Positions 8,741 to 16,728 of a DNA stretch of 64,000 nucleotides are shown here, piece after piece. The DNA comes from Pseudarthrobacter sp. NBSH8. Its GTDB lineage: Bacteria; Actinomycetota; Actinomycetes; Actinomycetales; Micrococcaceae. The position numbers and the translations under genes were made by a program. Numbering within the stretch: position 1 is the stretch's first letter; every line of letters begins with the position of its first letter. A model generated the notes under the pieces. The model did no database searches, was not told the DNA's origin, and worked only from the letters and a program-made list of their open reading frames with translations. Location of the stretch: NCBI RefSeq assembly GCF_014217545.1, contig NZ_CP043178.1, positions 930,001 to 994,000 of the forward strand, in the 5' to 3' direction.

Positions 8741-9393
8741 TCTGGGACAACGACTTTGCCATATCGGTCATTCCGCTGCTCCTGGAGGGGCTTTGGGTGA
8801 CCATCAAGATCACCCTGCTGGGCACAGTCCTGGCTGCAGCTCTGGGCCTGTTCTTCGCCATCCTCAGGCGGCTGGCCATCCCGGTGCTCTCACCGGTGGT
8901 GTCCTTCTTCGTGGTGTTTGTCCGCGGAACCCCGCTTCTGGTGCAGGCCTACTGCGCGTTCTTCGTCCTGCCCGCGTACGGGATCACCTTTGATGCCTTC
9001 ACCACCGGTGTGGTGGTGATCGGAGTGAACTACAGCGCCTACATGGCGGAGGTCTACCGCAGCGGGATCCAGGGCGTACCGAAGGGGCAATGGGAGGCCG
9101 CAACGGCGCTGAGCCTGCCCGGAGTCCGCACGTGGGGCAGGATCATCCTTCCCCAGGCGGTGCGCACAGTGGTCCCGATGCTCGGAAACTACCTCATCCA
9201 GATGTTCAAGGACTCCGCGGTCCTCTCGGCCATCACGGTGGTGGAACTCATGGCGACGGCACAGTCCATCGGCAGCTCGAGCTTCCGGTACCTGGAACCA
9301 CTGACCCTGGCGGCACTGCTCTTCCTGGCCGTCAGCTACCCAGCCTCGCGGCTCGTCAACAGATTGGAGCGGCGCTATGCGCCCCAGCACTGA
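8737..9393 (+). CDS. ehuD: ABC transporter permease, EhuD-like
   Basis: A 218-residue second HisM-type permease. The EAA loop reads RSGIQGVPKGQWEAATALSL and is followed by IILPQAVRTVVPMLGN, typical of the family. It is coupled to the upstream permease by ATGA and its 3' end overlaps the ATPase gene by 17 bases, so all subunits of the importer are made together. Confidence 0.88.
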   Translation: MIWDNDFAISVIPLLLEGLWVTIKITLLGTVLAAALGLFFAILRRLAIPVLSPVVSFFVVFVRGTPLLVQAYCAFFVLPAYGITFDAFTTGVVVIGVNYSAYMAEVYRSGIQGVPKGQWEAATALSLPGVRTWGRIILPQAVRTVVPMLGNYLIQMFKDSAVLSAITVVELMATAQSIGSSSFRYLEPLTLAALLFLAVSYPASRLVNRLERRYAPQH

Positions 9394-10192
9394 ACCCCAG
9401 CCCCTGTCCGCACCCGTGGACCTCGCCCCGGACCCGATCATCAGGTTCCAGAACGTCAGCAAGAACTGGGGATCCAACCAGGTCCTGAAGTCCTTGAACT
9501 TCGAGGTGGCACCCGGGGAGAAGGTCTCCATCATCGGCCCGTCCGGATCCGGCAAAACCACCATCCTGCGGATCCTCATGACGCTCGAGACTCCCAGCGA
9601 AGGGCTGGTAAAGGTCGACGGCGACACGCTGTGGGACGTCAGTCCCGGCCAGAAGGTGCGGGAGACCAAGCAGATGCGCGAAACCCGGCGCAAGATCGGG
9701 ATGGTCTTCCAGCAGTTCAACCTGTTTCCGCATATGACGGCCATGGAGAACATCATCGAGGCGCCCATCCATGTGCTCGGCATGAACAAGGCCGAGGCGA
9801 AGGAACGCGCGGCGGAGCTGTTGAACCTGGTGGGCCTGGGAAAGCACATGAACCACACGCCGCCCCAGATGTCCGGCGGCCAGCAGCAACGCGTGGCCAT
9901 TGCCCGGGCGCTGGCCATGAGACCGAAAGTGCTCCTGTTCGACGAGCCAACCTCGGCACTTGACCCGGAGCTGATCGGGGAGGTGCTGAACGTGATCAGG
10001 AACCTCGCACACACCACAGACATGACCATGCTCATGGTGACGCACGAAATGCGGTTCGCGGAGGAGATCTCGGACCGGGTGGTGATGTTCGACAATGGTG
10101 CTGCCGTGGAGAGCGGACCGCCGGCGCAGATCTTCAAGGACCCGCAGCAGGAACGGACCCGGACCTTTCTCCGGGCCGTCCTGCAGCACTGA
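9377..10192 (+). CDS. ehuA: ABC transporter ATP-binding protein, EhuA-like
   Basis: A 271-residue ATPase that drives the importer. Walker A is GPSGSGKTT, the Q-loop VFQQFNLFPHM, the signature SGGQQQRVAIARAL, Walker B LLFDEPTSALDPE and the H-loop VTHEM. About 25 proline-rich residues precede the domain. The gene starts inside the preceding permease gene and ends 8 bases from the convergent RidA gene. Confidence 0.9.
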   Translation: MRPSTEPQPLSAPVDLAPDPIIRFQNVSKNWGSNQVLKSLNFEVAPGEKVSIIGPSGSGKTTILRILMTLETPSEGLVKVDGDTLWDVSPGQKVRETKQMRETRRKIGMVFQQFNLFPHMTAMENIIEAPIHVLGMNKAEAKERAAELLNLVGLGKHMNHTPPQMSGGQQQRVAIARALAMRPKVLLFDEPTSALDPELIGEVLNVIRNLAHTTDMTMLMVTHEMRFAEEISDRVVMFDNGAAVESGPPAQIFKDPQQERTRTFLRAVLQH

Positions 10193-10200
10193 CGGGGCCG

Positions 10201-10659
10201 CTACACCTCAACAATCAGCGAAATCTCAACGGGCGCCAGCCCGGGCAGTTCGGCAACACCGACAGCTGCCCGGGCATGGCGCCCCTTGTCGCCGAAAGCT
10301 TTCTCCAGGATCAGGGAAGCGCCGTTGATGACGGCCGGCTGGTCTCCGAATCCTTCCGCCGAGGCCACGTATCCGGTCAGGCTGACAACCGACACAATCC
10401 GGTCCAGCGAGCCCAGGTGCTGCTTCAGGGCGGACAGGCAGTTGAGTACCGCTGTGGCGCTGGCCTCCTGGCCCTGTTCGATGCTGAGCTCACGCCCCAG
10501 CTTGCCGCTGATAGTGAGGACGCCATCCTTGGTGGGGGTCTGGCCGGCTGTGAAAATGAGGTTTCCCACCTGCCGCACCGGGACGTAGTTGGCCACCGGA
10601 ACGGGAGGGGATGGCAGGTCGAGTTCGGTGCCGTCTGTGGGGTTTTTCAAGATATCCAT
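10201..10659 (-). CDS. RidA family (YjgF/YER057c/UK114) protein
   Basis: A 152-residue RidA-type protein. ATG 10659 is chosen because AAGGAG lies 7 bases upstream and the mapped minus-strand promoter (TTGACA at 10723-10718, TAGGGT at 10700-10695) would initiate downstream of the ORF's first ATG at 10689. Features include VRQVGNLIFTAGQTP and an ARAAVGVAELPGLAPVEISLIVEV end with the conserved Arg. RidA proteins hydrolyse reactive enamine/imine intermediates from PLP enzymes; two PLP aminotransferases belong to the same regulon, which fits a clean-up role. Confidence 0.85.
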   Translation of the reverse strand: MDILKNPTDGTELDLPSPPVPVANYVPVRQVGNLIFTAGQTPTKDGVLTISGKLGRELSIEQGQEASATAVLNCLSALKQHLGSLDRIVSVVSLTGYVASAEGFGDQPAVINGASLILEKAFGDKGRHARAAVGVAELPGLAPVEISLIVEV

Positions 10660-10694
10660 GGTGCTCCTTCGAAGGATGTGCCGGGTCACTACGG

Positions 10695-10727
10695 ACCCTA
10701 GGTATGCGACGGAGAATTGTCAACAAT
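10695..10727. promoter_or_regulatory. ATTGTCAACAAT operator with minus-strand promoter
   Basis: The palindrome ATTGT-CA-ACAAT spans 10716-10727. On the minus strand it holds TTGACA (10723-10718), a 17-base spacer and TAGGGT (10700-10695), which serves the RidA gene. It also lies 20 bases upstream of the plus-strand EutA-like gene and so can control both. Confidence 0.75.
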
Positions 10728-10746
10728 CTACTACTTAAGGAGAATC

Positions 10747-11481
10747 ATGCAGTCCAATCATGCAACGTTCGCCGGGCCGGAAGCCCAGTCCGGCATCGGA
10801 GTGGTGTGCCCGTTCGACATGGCACTGGACCGCGAACTGTGGCGGTGGATGCCGGCGGACGTCTCGCTCTTCTTCACGCGGACACCGTTCTTCGATGAGC
10901 CTGTCAGCCTGGAGATGGCTGAGGACGTCAGCGACGACGGCGACATTCTGGCGGCGGTACGGAACCTGAGTGCCGTGCGCCCTGCCGTCATGGCGTACGC
11001 GTGTACGTCCGGCAGCTTCGTCAATGGCGTATCAGGGGCCCGTCACATCTCGAAGATCATGGCAACGGAGAGTGATGCGCAGGCCGTGAGCACGTCTGAG
11101 GCCCTGCTGGAGGCGCTGGGCCATCTGGGTGCGTCCAAGGTGGTGGTCATTACGCCCTACGTGGCGGACCTGACCCTGCGGCTGGGGGATTTCCTGGCGG
11201 AAGCGGGGCATTCGGTGGTGTCGCTTGCCGGGCTGGGACTGGACGGCGGGATCTGGGAAGTCCCCTACCAGACCACAGCAGACCTTATCCGCGCGGCAGA
11301 CGTGCCGGAGGCTGACGTGATCTTCATCAGCTGCACCAACCTGCCGACCTACGACATCATCGCTCGGCTGGAGCGCGAGCTGGGCAAGCCGGTGCTGTCG
11401 GCCAACCAGGTGACGGCCTGGGCCTCGCTGCGCAGGCTGGGAAAGGCGGCGGTGGGTCCCGGACAGCGCCTCCTGACGTAG
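10747..11481 (+). CDS. EutA-like Asp/Glu racemase-fold enzyme (maleate isomerase type), two-cysteine form
   Basis: A 244-residue protein from ATG 10747, with AAGGAG 5-6 bases upstream. Both catalytic cysteines of the Asp/Glu racemase superfamily are present: Cys86 in YACTSGSF and Cys196 in ISCTNLPTYD. This pattern is that of maleate cis-trans isomerase and of EutA, the poorly understood arylmalonate-decarboxylase-like protein in ectoine utilisation clusters. It could racemise or isomerise a ring-opened intermediate. It converges on a paralogue that lacks the second cysteine. Confidence 0.8.
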   Translation: MQSNHATFAGPEAQSGIGVVCPFDMALDRELWRWMPADVSLFFTRTPFFDEPVSLEMAEDVSDDGDILAAVRNLSAVRPAVMAYACTSGSFVNGVSGARHISKIMATESDAQAVSTSEALLEALGHLGASKVVVITPYVADLTLRLGDFLAEAGHSVVSLAGLGLDGGIWEVPYQTTADLIRAADVPEADVIFISCTNLPTYDIIARLERELGKPVLSANQVTAWASLRRLGKAAVGPGQRLLT

Positions 11482-11528
11482 GCGTTGCGTAAACGATTCG
11501 GAAAAGCGGACGATGTTCCGCACAACAG

Positions 11529-11574
11529 AAAATCCCGGGGCGGGCTGCGCGGTGGCAGCCCGCCCCGGGATTTT
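11529..11574. terminator. bidirectional rho-independent terminator
   Basis: A 20-bp perfect stem (AAAATCCCGGGGCGGGCTGC with its complement) around the loop GCGGTG, followed by T6 on the plus strand and with an A run on the other side. It sits between the two convergent EutA-like genes and can stop both. Confidence 0.92.
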
Positions 11575-11621
11575 TTATGGAACGGAATTCTGTGTGAAGC
11601 GGGGTTCTTCTTCGAAGGAGC

Positions 11622-12362
11622 CTAGGCGCCGGTGGAAACGGAAGCTGTCTCCTTGAAGAGCTGGCCCAGTGCGTCGCAGGGGCGCAGCGTGCCGGCCAGC
11701 CGCAGGCCCTGCCAGACCGTCACCTGGTTCGCCGTCAGGACTGGTTTGCCGAGGGCTTCCTCCAGCTCGTTGATCCAGCGGGCGCTGTGCAGGGCGGTGT
11801 CCGGGATGAGGATGGCCTGCGCTTCGTCGCTGTCGTTGCTCCTGGCCAGCGCCAGGACGCCTTCGCGGTCAAGTTCGCCAGCCAGAGCAGCGGTGGGGAT
11901 GTCGTGGCTGACAAGCTGCGTCACATCGATGCCGCCGCGGGACAGAAGCGCCACGAAGTGCCGGGAAACGTCCTCCGGGTAGGTAGCGGCGACGGCCACC
12001 CGGGTGAGCCCCAGGGCTTGGCACGCGGCGACGAATGCCAAGGACGTAGAGGACGCGGGGACCTTCAGCGCTTCCTGGATCTCGAGTGCCTGCTGCTGGG
12101 CTCCCTCCCAGCCGAAGACGAAACTGCCGGACGTGCAGGCCCACATGACGACGTCGGGCTTCGCGGCGCGCAGGGCTTCCGCGCCCTCGAGGAGCCGCTC
12201 GCTCTTGCCGAGGTCCAGCAGCGCCTGGACCTCATGGGCGTCAACGCCCACCGAGGTGTGGACCAGGGGTAGCCGGACTCCTTCGCCGAGGATTTCCTCC
12301 ATGTAGGGGTAATCGTCCTCGGCTCCAAAACCCGGGTACAGCATGCCTATCGTGACAGTCAT
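11622..12362 (-). CDS. EutA-like Asp/Glu racemase-fold protein lacking the second catalytic cysteine
   Basis: A 246-residue paralogue of the gene at 10747, with the same N-terminal nucleotide-like start (IGMLYPGFGAEDDYPY) and the first catalytic cysteine (Cys76 in WACTSGSF). At the second cysteine position it reads ILIPDTALHS, with Asp188 where its paralogue has ISCTNLP. Racemases and maleate isomerases need both cysteines; arylmalonate decarboxylase keeps only the second. This protein keeps only the first, so its chemistry should differ. GGAG precedes the ATG at 12362. Confidence 0.8.
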   Translation of the reverse strand: MTVTIGMLYPGFGAEDDYPYMEEILGEGVRLPLVHTSVGVDAHEVQALLDLGKSERLLEGAEALRAAKPDVVMWACTSGSFVFGWEGAQQQALEIQEALKVPASSTSLAFVAACQALGLTRVAVAATYPEDVSRHFVALLSRGGIDVTQLVSHDIPTAALAGELDREGVLALARSNDSDEAQAILIPDTALHSARWINELEEALGKPVLTANQVTVWQGLRLAGTLRPCDALGQLFKETASVSTGA

Positions 12363-12403
12363 TGATTCTCCTTTGAAGTGTTAGCCGGGAACCGCACCCG
12401 GTA

Positions 12404-12415
12404 ATTGTGCACAAT
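12404..12415. promoter_or_regulatory. ATTGTGCACAAT operator
   Basis: A perfect ATTGT-GC-ACAAT palindrome 42 bases upstream of the minus-strand EutA-like gene. It is one of two operators in this divergent intergenic region, one near each promoter. Confidence 0.75.
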
Positions 12416-12452
12416 CGTACAATTGCCCGTCGACAAAAGATAGGAAAGTAGG

Positions 12453-12486
12453 ATTGTTGACAATTATGCTGCAGGCAACATAGCCT
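12453..12486 (+). promoter_or_regulatory. promoter with ATTGTTGACAAT operator, amidase gene
   Basis: Palindrome at 12453-12464 with TTGACA at 12457-12462, then TAGCCT at 12481-12486 (18-base spacer). It points to the amidase gene at 12567. Confidence 0.75.
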
Positions 12487-12566
12487 GACAAAAGTGTTAC
12501 CGGCGTCACAGCCGGGGAAATCGCAATCGTAGGTCGTCTTTCGCACCTGGCAAGGAGCTTCACAGC

Positions 12567-13997
12567 GTGATTGATTCACTGGAATGGGCCACTGCCACGC
12601 AGCTGGTTTCCTCATACGCCTCCGGAGAGGTCTCCCCCGTGGAGGCCACCAAGGCGGCTTTGGAGGCCATTGGCCGGCACGACGGGGACATCAACGCCTT
12701 CTGCCTGGTGGAAGCGGAATCCGCCCTGGCAGCTGCGCGTGAATCGGAGGGTCGCTGGCGACGGAATGAACCTATGGGCCTTGCGGACGGCGTCCCTACC
12801 TCCATCAAGGACCTCATGCTCACGAAAGGCTGGCCCACGCTCCGCGGGTCCCGTCTGGCATCCCCCGACGGCGACTGGAGCGAGGATGCTCCGGCCGTGG
12901 CCAGGCTGCGTGAAAACGGTGCCGTCCTGATCGGCAAAGTCACCAGCCCGGAATTCGGCTGGAAAGGTGTGACGGACAGTCCGCGCTGCGGGATCACCCG
13001 GAATCCCTGGAACGTTTCCCGCACTGCGGGCGGATCCAGCGGCGGCAGCGCCGCGGCAGTGGCGCAGGGCATGGGCCCCTGGTCCGTGGGGACCGACGGC
13101 GGCGGTTCCATCCGCATCCCGGCCGGTTTCACCGGCGTCGTGGGATTCAAACCCACGTACGGTACCGTCCCGCTCTACCCGGCCAGCCCGTTCGGGACCC
13201 TCGCCCATGCCGGTCCCATCACGCGAACTGTGGACGACGCGGCGCTGATGATGGACATCCTTTCGCGCCCCGACGCACGCGACTGGTCTGCCGGTCCCGC
13301 GCCCACCAGATCCTTCCTCTCGTCCATCGGCGAAGGAGTACGCGGCCGCAAGATCGCCTTCAGTCCGAACCTCGGCTACGGGAGTAACGATCCCGACGTC
13401 GAGACGGCCGTCCGTGCGGCAGCCCAGGTATTGCGGGACCTGGGGGCGGAAGTCGAGGAAATCGACCTCGGCTGGCAGGATCCCGTGGCGGCTTACCATG
13501 TGCTGTGGTTCAGCGGCGCGGCCAAGGTGGTGGAAGGATATGGCGCCGGCGCCATGGAGCGGATTGATCCGCTGCTGGCGGCTGCGCTGGAACGGCATGC
13601 CGGCTTCAGCGCCAGTGATTTCCTGGATGCCACCGCCGTGCGCATGAAGCTGGGCCGCGAGGCAGGGCTCCTCCACGAGCGTTTTGACCTCCTGCTAACG
13701 CCCACGCTTCCTATTCCGGCCTTTGAAGCCGGACGTGACGTCCCCGCCGGTTCGTCCTCGCTGGACTGGACCTCGTGGACGCCCTACACCTACCCCTTTA
13801 ACCTGACCCAGCAGCCGGCCATCAGCGTCCCTTGCGGATTCACGGCCGGGGGCCTGCCCGTCGGCCTGCAGCTTGTGGGTCCCCGGCACGGCGACGCGGG
13901 CGTGCTTTCGGCGGCCGCCGCCTACCAGGGTGCCACCGAGTGGGACCTCGCCCGTCCGAACACCACCGCAGTATCGACCAACCCATCCAGGAAGTAA
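12567..13997 (+). CDS. amidase signature family hydrolase
   Basis: A 476-residue amidase starting at GTG 12567, with AAGGAG 9 bases upstream. The Ser-cisSer-Lys triad is intact by motif: Lys81 in SIKDL, Ser157 in GGSSGGSAAAVA and Ser181 in GTDGGGSIRIPAGF. It should hydrolyse an amide bond in the cytoplasm. No signal peptide is present. In this regulon it might remove an acyl or carbamoyl group, or open an amide, from the imported compound. It is followed 8 bases later by the DUF3830 gene. Confidence 0.88.
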   Translation: MIDSLEWATATQLVSSYASGEVSPVEATKAALEAIGRHDGDINAFCLVEAESALAAARESEGRWRRNEPMGLADGVPTSIKDLMLTKGWPTLRGSRLASPDGDWSEDAPAVARLRENGAVLIGKVTSPEFGWKGVTDSPRCGITRNPWNVSRTAGGSSGGSAAAVAQGMGPWSVGTDGGGSIRIPAGFTGVVGFKPTYGTVPLYPASPFGTLAHAGPITRTVDDAALMMDILSRPDARDWSAGPAPTRSFLSSIGEGVRGRKIAFSPNLGYGSNDPDVETAVRAAAQVLRDLGAEVEEIDLGWQDPVAAYHVLWFSGAAKVVEGYGAGAMERIDPLLAAALERHAGFSASDFLDATAVRMKLGREAGLLHERFDLLLTPTLPIPAFEAGRDVPAGSSSLDWTSWTPYTYPFNLTQQPAISVPCGFTAGGLPVGLQLVGPRHGDAGVLSAAAAYQGATEWDLARPNTTAVSTNPSRK

Positions 13998-14005
13998 GGC
14001 AGAAA

Positions 14006-14515
14006 ATGGCAAGGTACATCAACATCACCGTTGAGAAACGCGGAGTCACCTGCAAGGCGCTCCTGCTCGACGACGCAGCACCTCGCACGGCCAATGCCGT
14101 TTGGGACGCCCTGCCCCTGAGCGGACAGGTCTTCCACGGTAAGTACGCCCGCAACGAGATCTACAACCTGGTACCGGCATTCGCCCCGGCCGAACCGGGT
14201 GCGGAGAACACCACCGTGACCCCCATTCCGGGCGACGTCTGCTACTTCACCTTCACCTCCAACGACCTCAAGACGCCGTCCCACGGCTACGAGGCGGACT
14301 CCACGGATACGCAGGAGACCATCGTGGACCTGGCTGTGTTCTACGGCCGGAACAACCTCCTGCTGAACGGAGATACGGGCTGGGTACCCGGCAACGTGTT
14401 TGCCACCATCGTGGAGGGTCTCGATGAAATAGCGGCCGCCTGCCAGGACATCTGGATGGGCGGCGCCCGCGACGAGACACTGACTTATTCACGGGCCGTG
14501 GACACCACCCCCTGA
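14006..14515 (+). CDS. DUF3830 family (cyclophilin-like fold) protein
   Basis: A 169-residue protein. ATG 14006 is supported by an AAGGCAG site and by tight spacing to the amidase. It has the DUF3830 look: an early beta strand (RYINITVEKRGVTCKALLL), then HGKYARNEIYNLVP, PGDVCYFTF and a late VPGNVFATIVEGLDEIAAACQDIW. DUF3830 proteins have a cyclophilin-like fold and no established activity. Its pairing with an amidase and an EutA-like pair suggests a role in the same pathway. Confidence 0.8.
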   Translation: MARYINITVEKRGVTCKALLLDDAAPRTANAVWDALPLSGQVFHGKYARNEIYNLVPAFAPAEPGAENTTVTPIPGDVCYFTFTSNDLKTPSHGYEADSTDTQETIVDLAVFYGRNNLLLNGDTGWVPGNVFATIVEGLDEIAAACQDIWMGGARDETLTYSRAVDTTP

Positions 14516-14523
14516 TCCGCTTC

Positions 14524-14558
14524 GTCGGGGCCGCCACACGGGCGGCCCCGACTTCTTT
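14524..14558 (+). terminator. rho-independent terminator
   Basis: GTCGGGGCCGCC (14524-14535) pairs with GGCGGCCCCGAC (14541-14552), followed by TTCTTT. It ends the amidase-DUF3830 operon. Confidence 0.88.
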
Positions 14559-14595
14559 ACTCAAAAGACGGATGGGCTGGCTGCCTGCCGGTAGG

Positions 14596-14607
14596 ATTGT
14601 AGACAGT
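14596..14607. promoter_or_regulatory. degenerate operator ATTGTAGACAGT before the regulator gene
   Basis: This matches the ATTGT-NN-ACAAT palindrome at all but one base. It lies 94 bases upstream of the GntR gene, so weak autoregulation is likely. No confident -10 box was found. Confidence 0.6.
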
Positions 14608-14700
14608 TTATTCCCGGCCATCCCAGCCGGACATAACCGAAAACGGGTCCGCTGCCACCACGAGGGTCGCAGCCGGACCACTGATGGATAGTGAGTACCG

Positions 14701-15375
14701 ATGCAAAGATTTGAGCCCCTGGTGCGCGAGTCCACGCCAGCAATCATTGCCGGTAAATTGCGCACGGCGATCGGCCTGGGCCAGATTCCCCCTGGTTCCC
14801 AGCTGGGCGAAGCGGAACTGGCCAAGGAACTGGGCGTCAGCCGCGGACCTCTCCGTGAAGCCATGCAGAGGCTGACGCAGGAAGGCCTGCTGATCAGCAT
14901 CCGCAACCGCGGACTGTTCGTTATCACCATGACCGATGAAGAGGTGCGCGACATGTACGTGGCGCGGACTGCCGTCGAACGTGCGGCCTCCGAGCTGATC
15001 CTGCAGAAAGACGGCAAGGCCGTTGCCGCGCAGCTGATGCAGACGGTGAAGGCCATGAAGAAGGCCGCAGAGAAGGCGGATATGGACGCCATGTCCCAGG
15101 CTGACATGGAGTACCACGCCACGCTGGTGGCTGCGGCCGAAAGCACCCGGCTGACCCGCATGCACAACACTCTGCTGACGGAAACCCGCATGTGCCTGAC
15201 CGCATTGGAGCGGAAGTACCCGGATCCGCACGCCCGGGTTGCCGAACACCAGGCCATGGCCGAGGCACTGGCGGATGGCGACCAGGAACGGGTGGGCAAG
15301 CTCCTGATCAGCCACATGGAAGACGCGCTGGACCGCCTGACCGGCAACGGCGACGCGGACGTGGCGACGGCCTGA
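14701..15375 (+). CDS. GntR family regulator, FCD subfamily
   Basis: A 224-residue regulator. The N-terminal winged helix-turn-helix includes LGEAELAKELGVSRGPLREAMQRL (split here: EAELAKELGVSRG then PLREAMQRL, about residues 38-60). The C-terminal all-helical FCD effector domain follows (RTAVERAASELI, DMEYHATLVAAAEST, HQAMAEALADGDQERV), with metal-binding type His and Asp residues. FCD regulators typically bind short palindromes of the TTGT-N-ACAA kind, matching the ATTGT-NN-ACAAT sites across the island. It is the only regulator in the island and the obvious candidate to bind them, with a pathway intermediate as effector. Confidence 0.9.
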   Translation: MQRFEPLVRESTPAIIAGKLRTAIGLGQIPPGSQLGEAELAKELGVSRGPLREAMQRLTQEGLLISIRNRGLFVITMTDEEVRDMYVARTAVERAASELILQKDGKAVAAQLMQTVKAMKKAAEKADMDAMSQADMEYHATLVAAAESTRLTRMHNTLLTETRMCLTALERKYPDPHARVAEHQAMAEALADGDQERVGKLLISHMEDALDRLTGNGDADVATA

Positions 15376-15407
15376 CCCGGCCCACCCATACGGTAAGTCT
15401 AAGAAAA

Positions 15408-15438
15408 GGGGCTGGCTGCACGATGTGCAGCCAGCCCC
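15408..15438. terminator. hairpin between convergent genes
   Basis: GGGGCTGGCTGCAC and GTGCAGCCAGCCCC form a perfect 14-bp stem around GAT. A run of A on the left gives T on the minus transcript. It separates the regulator from the convergent M20 gene. Confidence 0.88.
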
Positions 15439-15465
15439 TCGCTTAGTTAAAGCGCTGTCAGCAGG

Positions 15466-16728
15466 TCAGCCGGCGCCGTGCCGGAGGCACAGCAGGGCGT
15501 ACGCGCGGGCAGCTGCCACGATCTCGGCGACGCTGACGGATTCGTTGACCTGGTGGGCCTGGTCGTTGAGTCCGCCCGGGCCCATCACGATCGCCGGCAC
15601 GCCAAGGTCGCGGACCACGAAGCCGCCGTCGCAGGCAGCGGTCCAGCCGGTGATGGCGCTGTCCACTCCGGCATCCGCCAGGGCGGCAACGGAGGTGGAG
15701 ATCAGCGGGTGGTCATCCGGGGTCCGGAAGCCGGGCATCTCCATGGTGACTTCAGCCGAGACCGAGATGCCGTCCGTGTCGATCCCTGCTTCGCGGACCT
15801 GCGCCAGGAGGCGGTCCAGGATCTGCTGTGTGTCGTCGTCGGGCATGAGTCGGCGGTCCAGCGAAACGGTGCATTCCGCGGCCACCATCGAGGTCCCGGT
15901 GCCCCCCTGAATGAGACCGATGTTCCACGTGCCGGCGCCCAGGAGCGGGTCCTGTTCCCTCTGCAGCAGGGCGTGGTCGTTGCGGACCAGTTCCAGGATT
16001 CTGGCAGCGGCGTCAATGGCGTTGCGGCCATCGGCGGGCCGGCCTGAGTGGGCCGACTTGCCGGTGACCTTCAACTCGATGTAGCTGTCTCCACGGCAAC
16101 CGATCACGGTTTCCAGATCGGTGGGTTCGGCCACGACGCAGGCCGAGTAGTTAAAGGACTCGTCCGCTGCGGCGGAGGCCGTGTAGGCCCGGATGCCGAC
16201 GCCCAGATCCTCCTCGTCCACGGTGCATGCCAGTGCCGCATTGAACGGCAGGTCTGCGCCGGCATCCTTGAGCGCCTTGAGGGCAATGAGGACGGCGGCC
16301 AGGCCGCCTTTCATATCCGTGGAGCCGCGGCCGAACAGCCTGCCGTCGCGCACGAACGGTTCAAACGGCGGCCGCTCCCAGCCGGTTCCGGCCGGGACCA
16401 CATCCGAGTGGCCCAGGAACAGCATGCCGGGCCGGCCGCCGCCGGGCAGGACGGCCGTGAAGTTCGGCCGTCCCTCAGTTACCGTTTCAGTGAAGACGTC
16501 CAGGCCGGCGGTCCGGCTGAATTCTGCCAGGACCTGCACGGTGGCTTCCTCGGTTCCGCCGGGATTCTCGCCGCCGGCGGCCACCAGGGCGGTGGTGAGC
16601 GCCACCAGATCCGCCTCGCTGATCAGGCCCAGGACTCTTTCCTCGAGGAGTTGATGCTCCGCGCCCTGGATCCCGGCCTGTTGCACGTCTCGCCGGGGAC
16701 CTGCCTGCTGCTGGAAGGCGGAGTTCAC
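15466..16728 (-). CDS. M20 family metallo-deacylase (ArgE/DapE type)
   Basis: A 420-residue M20 peptidase/deacylase. The start is GTG 16728, which overlaps the stop of the upstream aminotransferase gene (GTGA), giving a normal family length; the open frame extends further but only in shadow. Metal ligands are His107 (LGHSDVVP), Asp138 (GRGSTDMKGG) and the Glu pair 172-173 (CTVDEEDLG). ArgE/DapE enzymes remove acyl groups from amino acids. In ectoine clusters the N-acetyl-diaminobutyrate deacetylase (DoeB/EutE) comes from a different family, so this enzyme could be its replacement. That role is inference. Confidence 0.85.
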   Translation of the reverse strand: MNSAFQQQAGPRRDVQQAGIQGAEHQLLEERVLGLISEADLVALTTALVAAGGENPGGTEEATVQVLAEFSRTAGLDVFTETVTEGRPNFTAVLPGGGRPGMLFLGHSDVVPAGTGWERPPFEPFVRDGRLFGRGSTDMKGGLAAVLIALKALKDAGADLPFNAALACTVDEEDLGVGIRAYTASAAADESFNYSACVVAEPTDLETVIGCRGDSYIELKVTGKSAHSGRPADGRNAIDAAARILELVRNDHALLQREQDPLLGAGTWNIGLIQGGTGTSMVAAECTVSLDRRLMPDDDTQQILDRLLAQVREAGIDTDGISVSAEVTMEMPGFRTPDDHPLISTSVAALADAGVDSAITGWTAACDGGFVVRDLGVPAIVMGPGGLNDQAHQVNESVSVAEIVAAARAYALLCLRHGAG

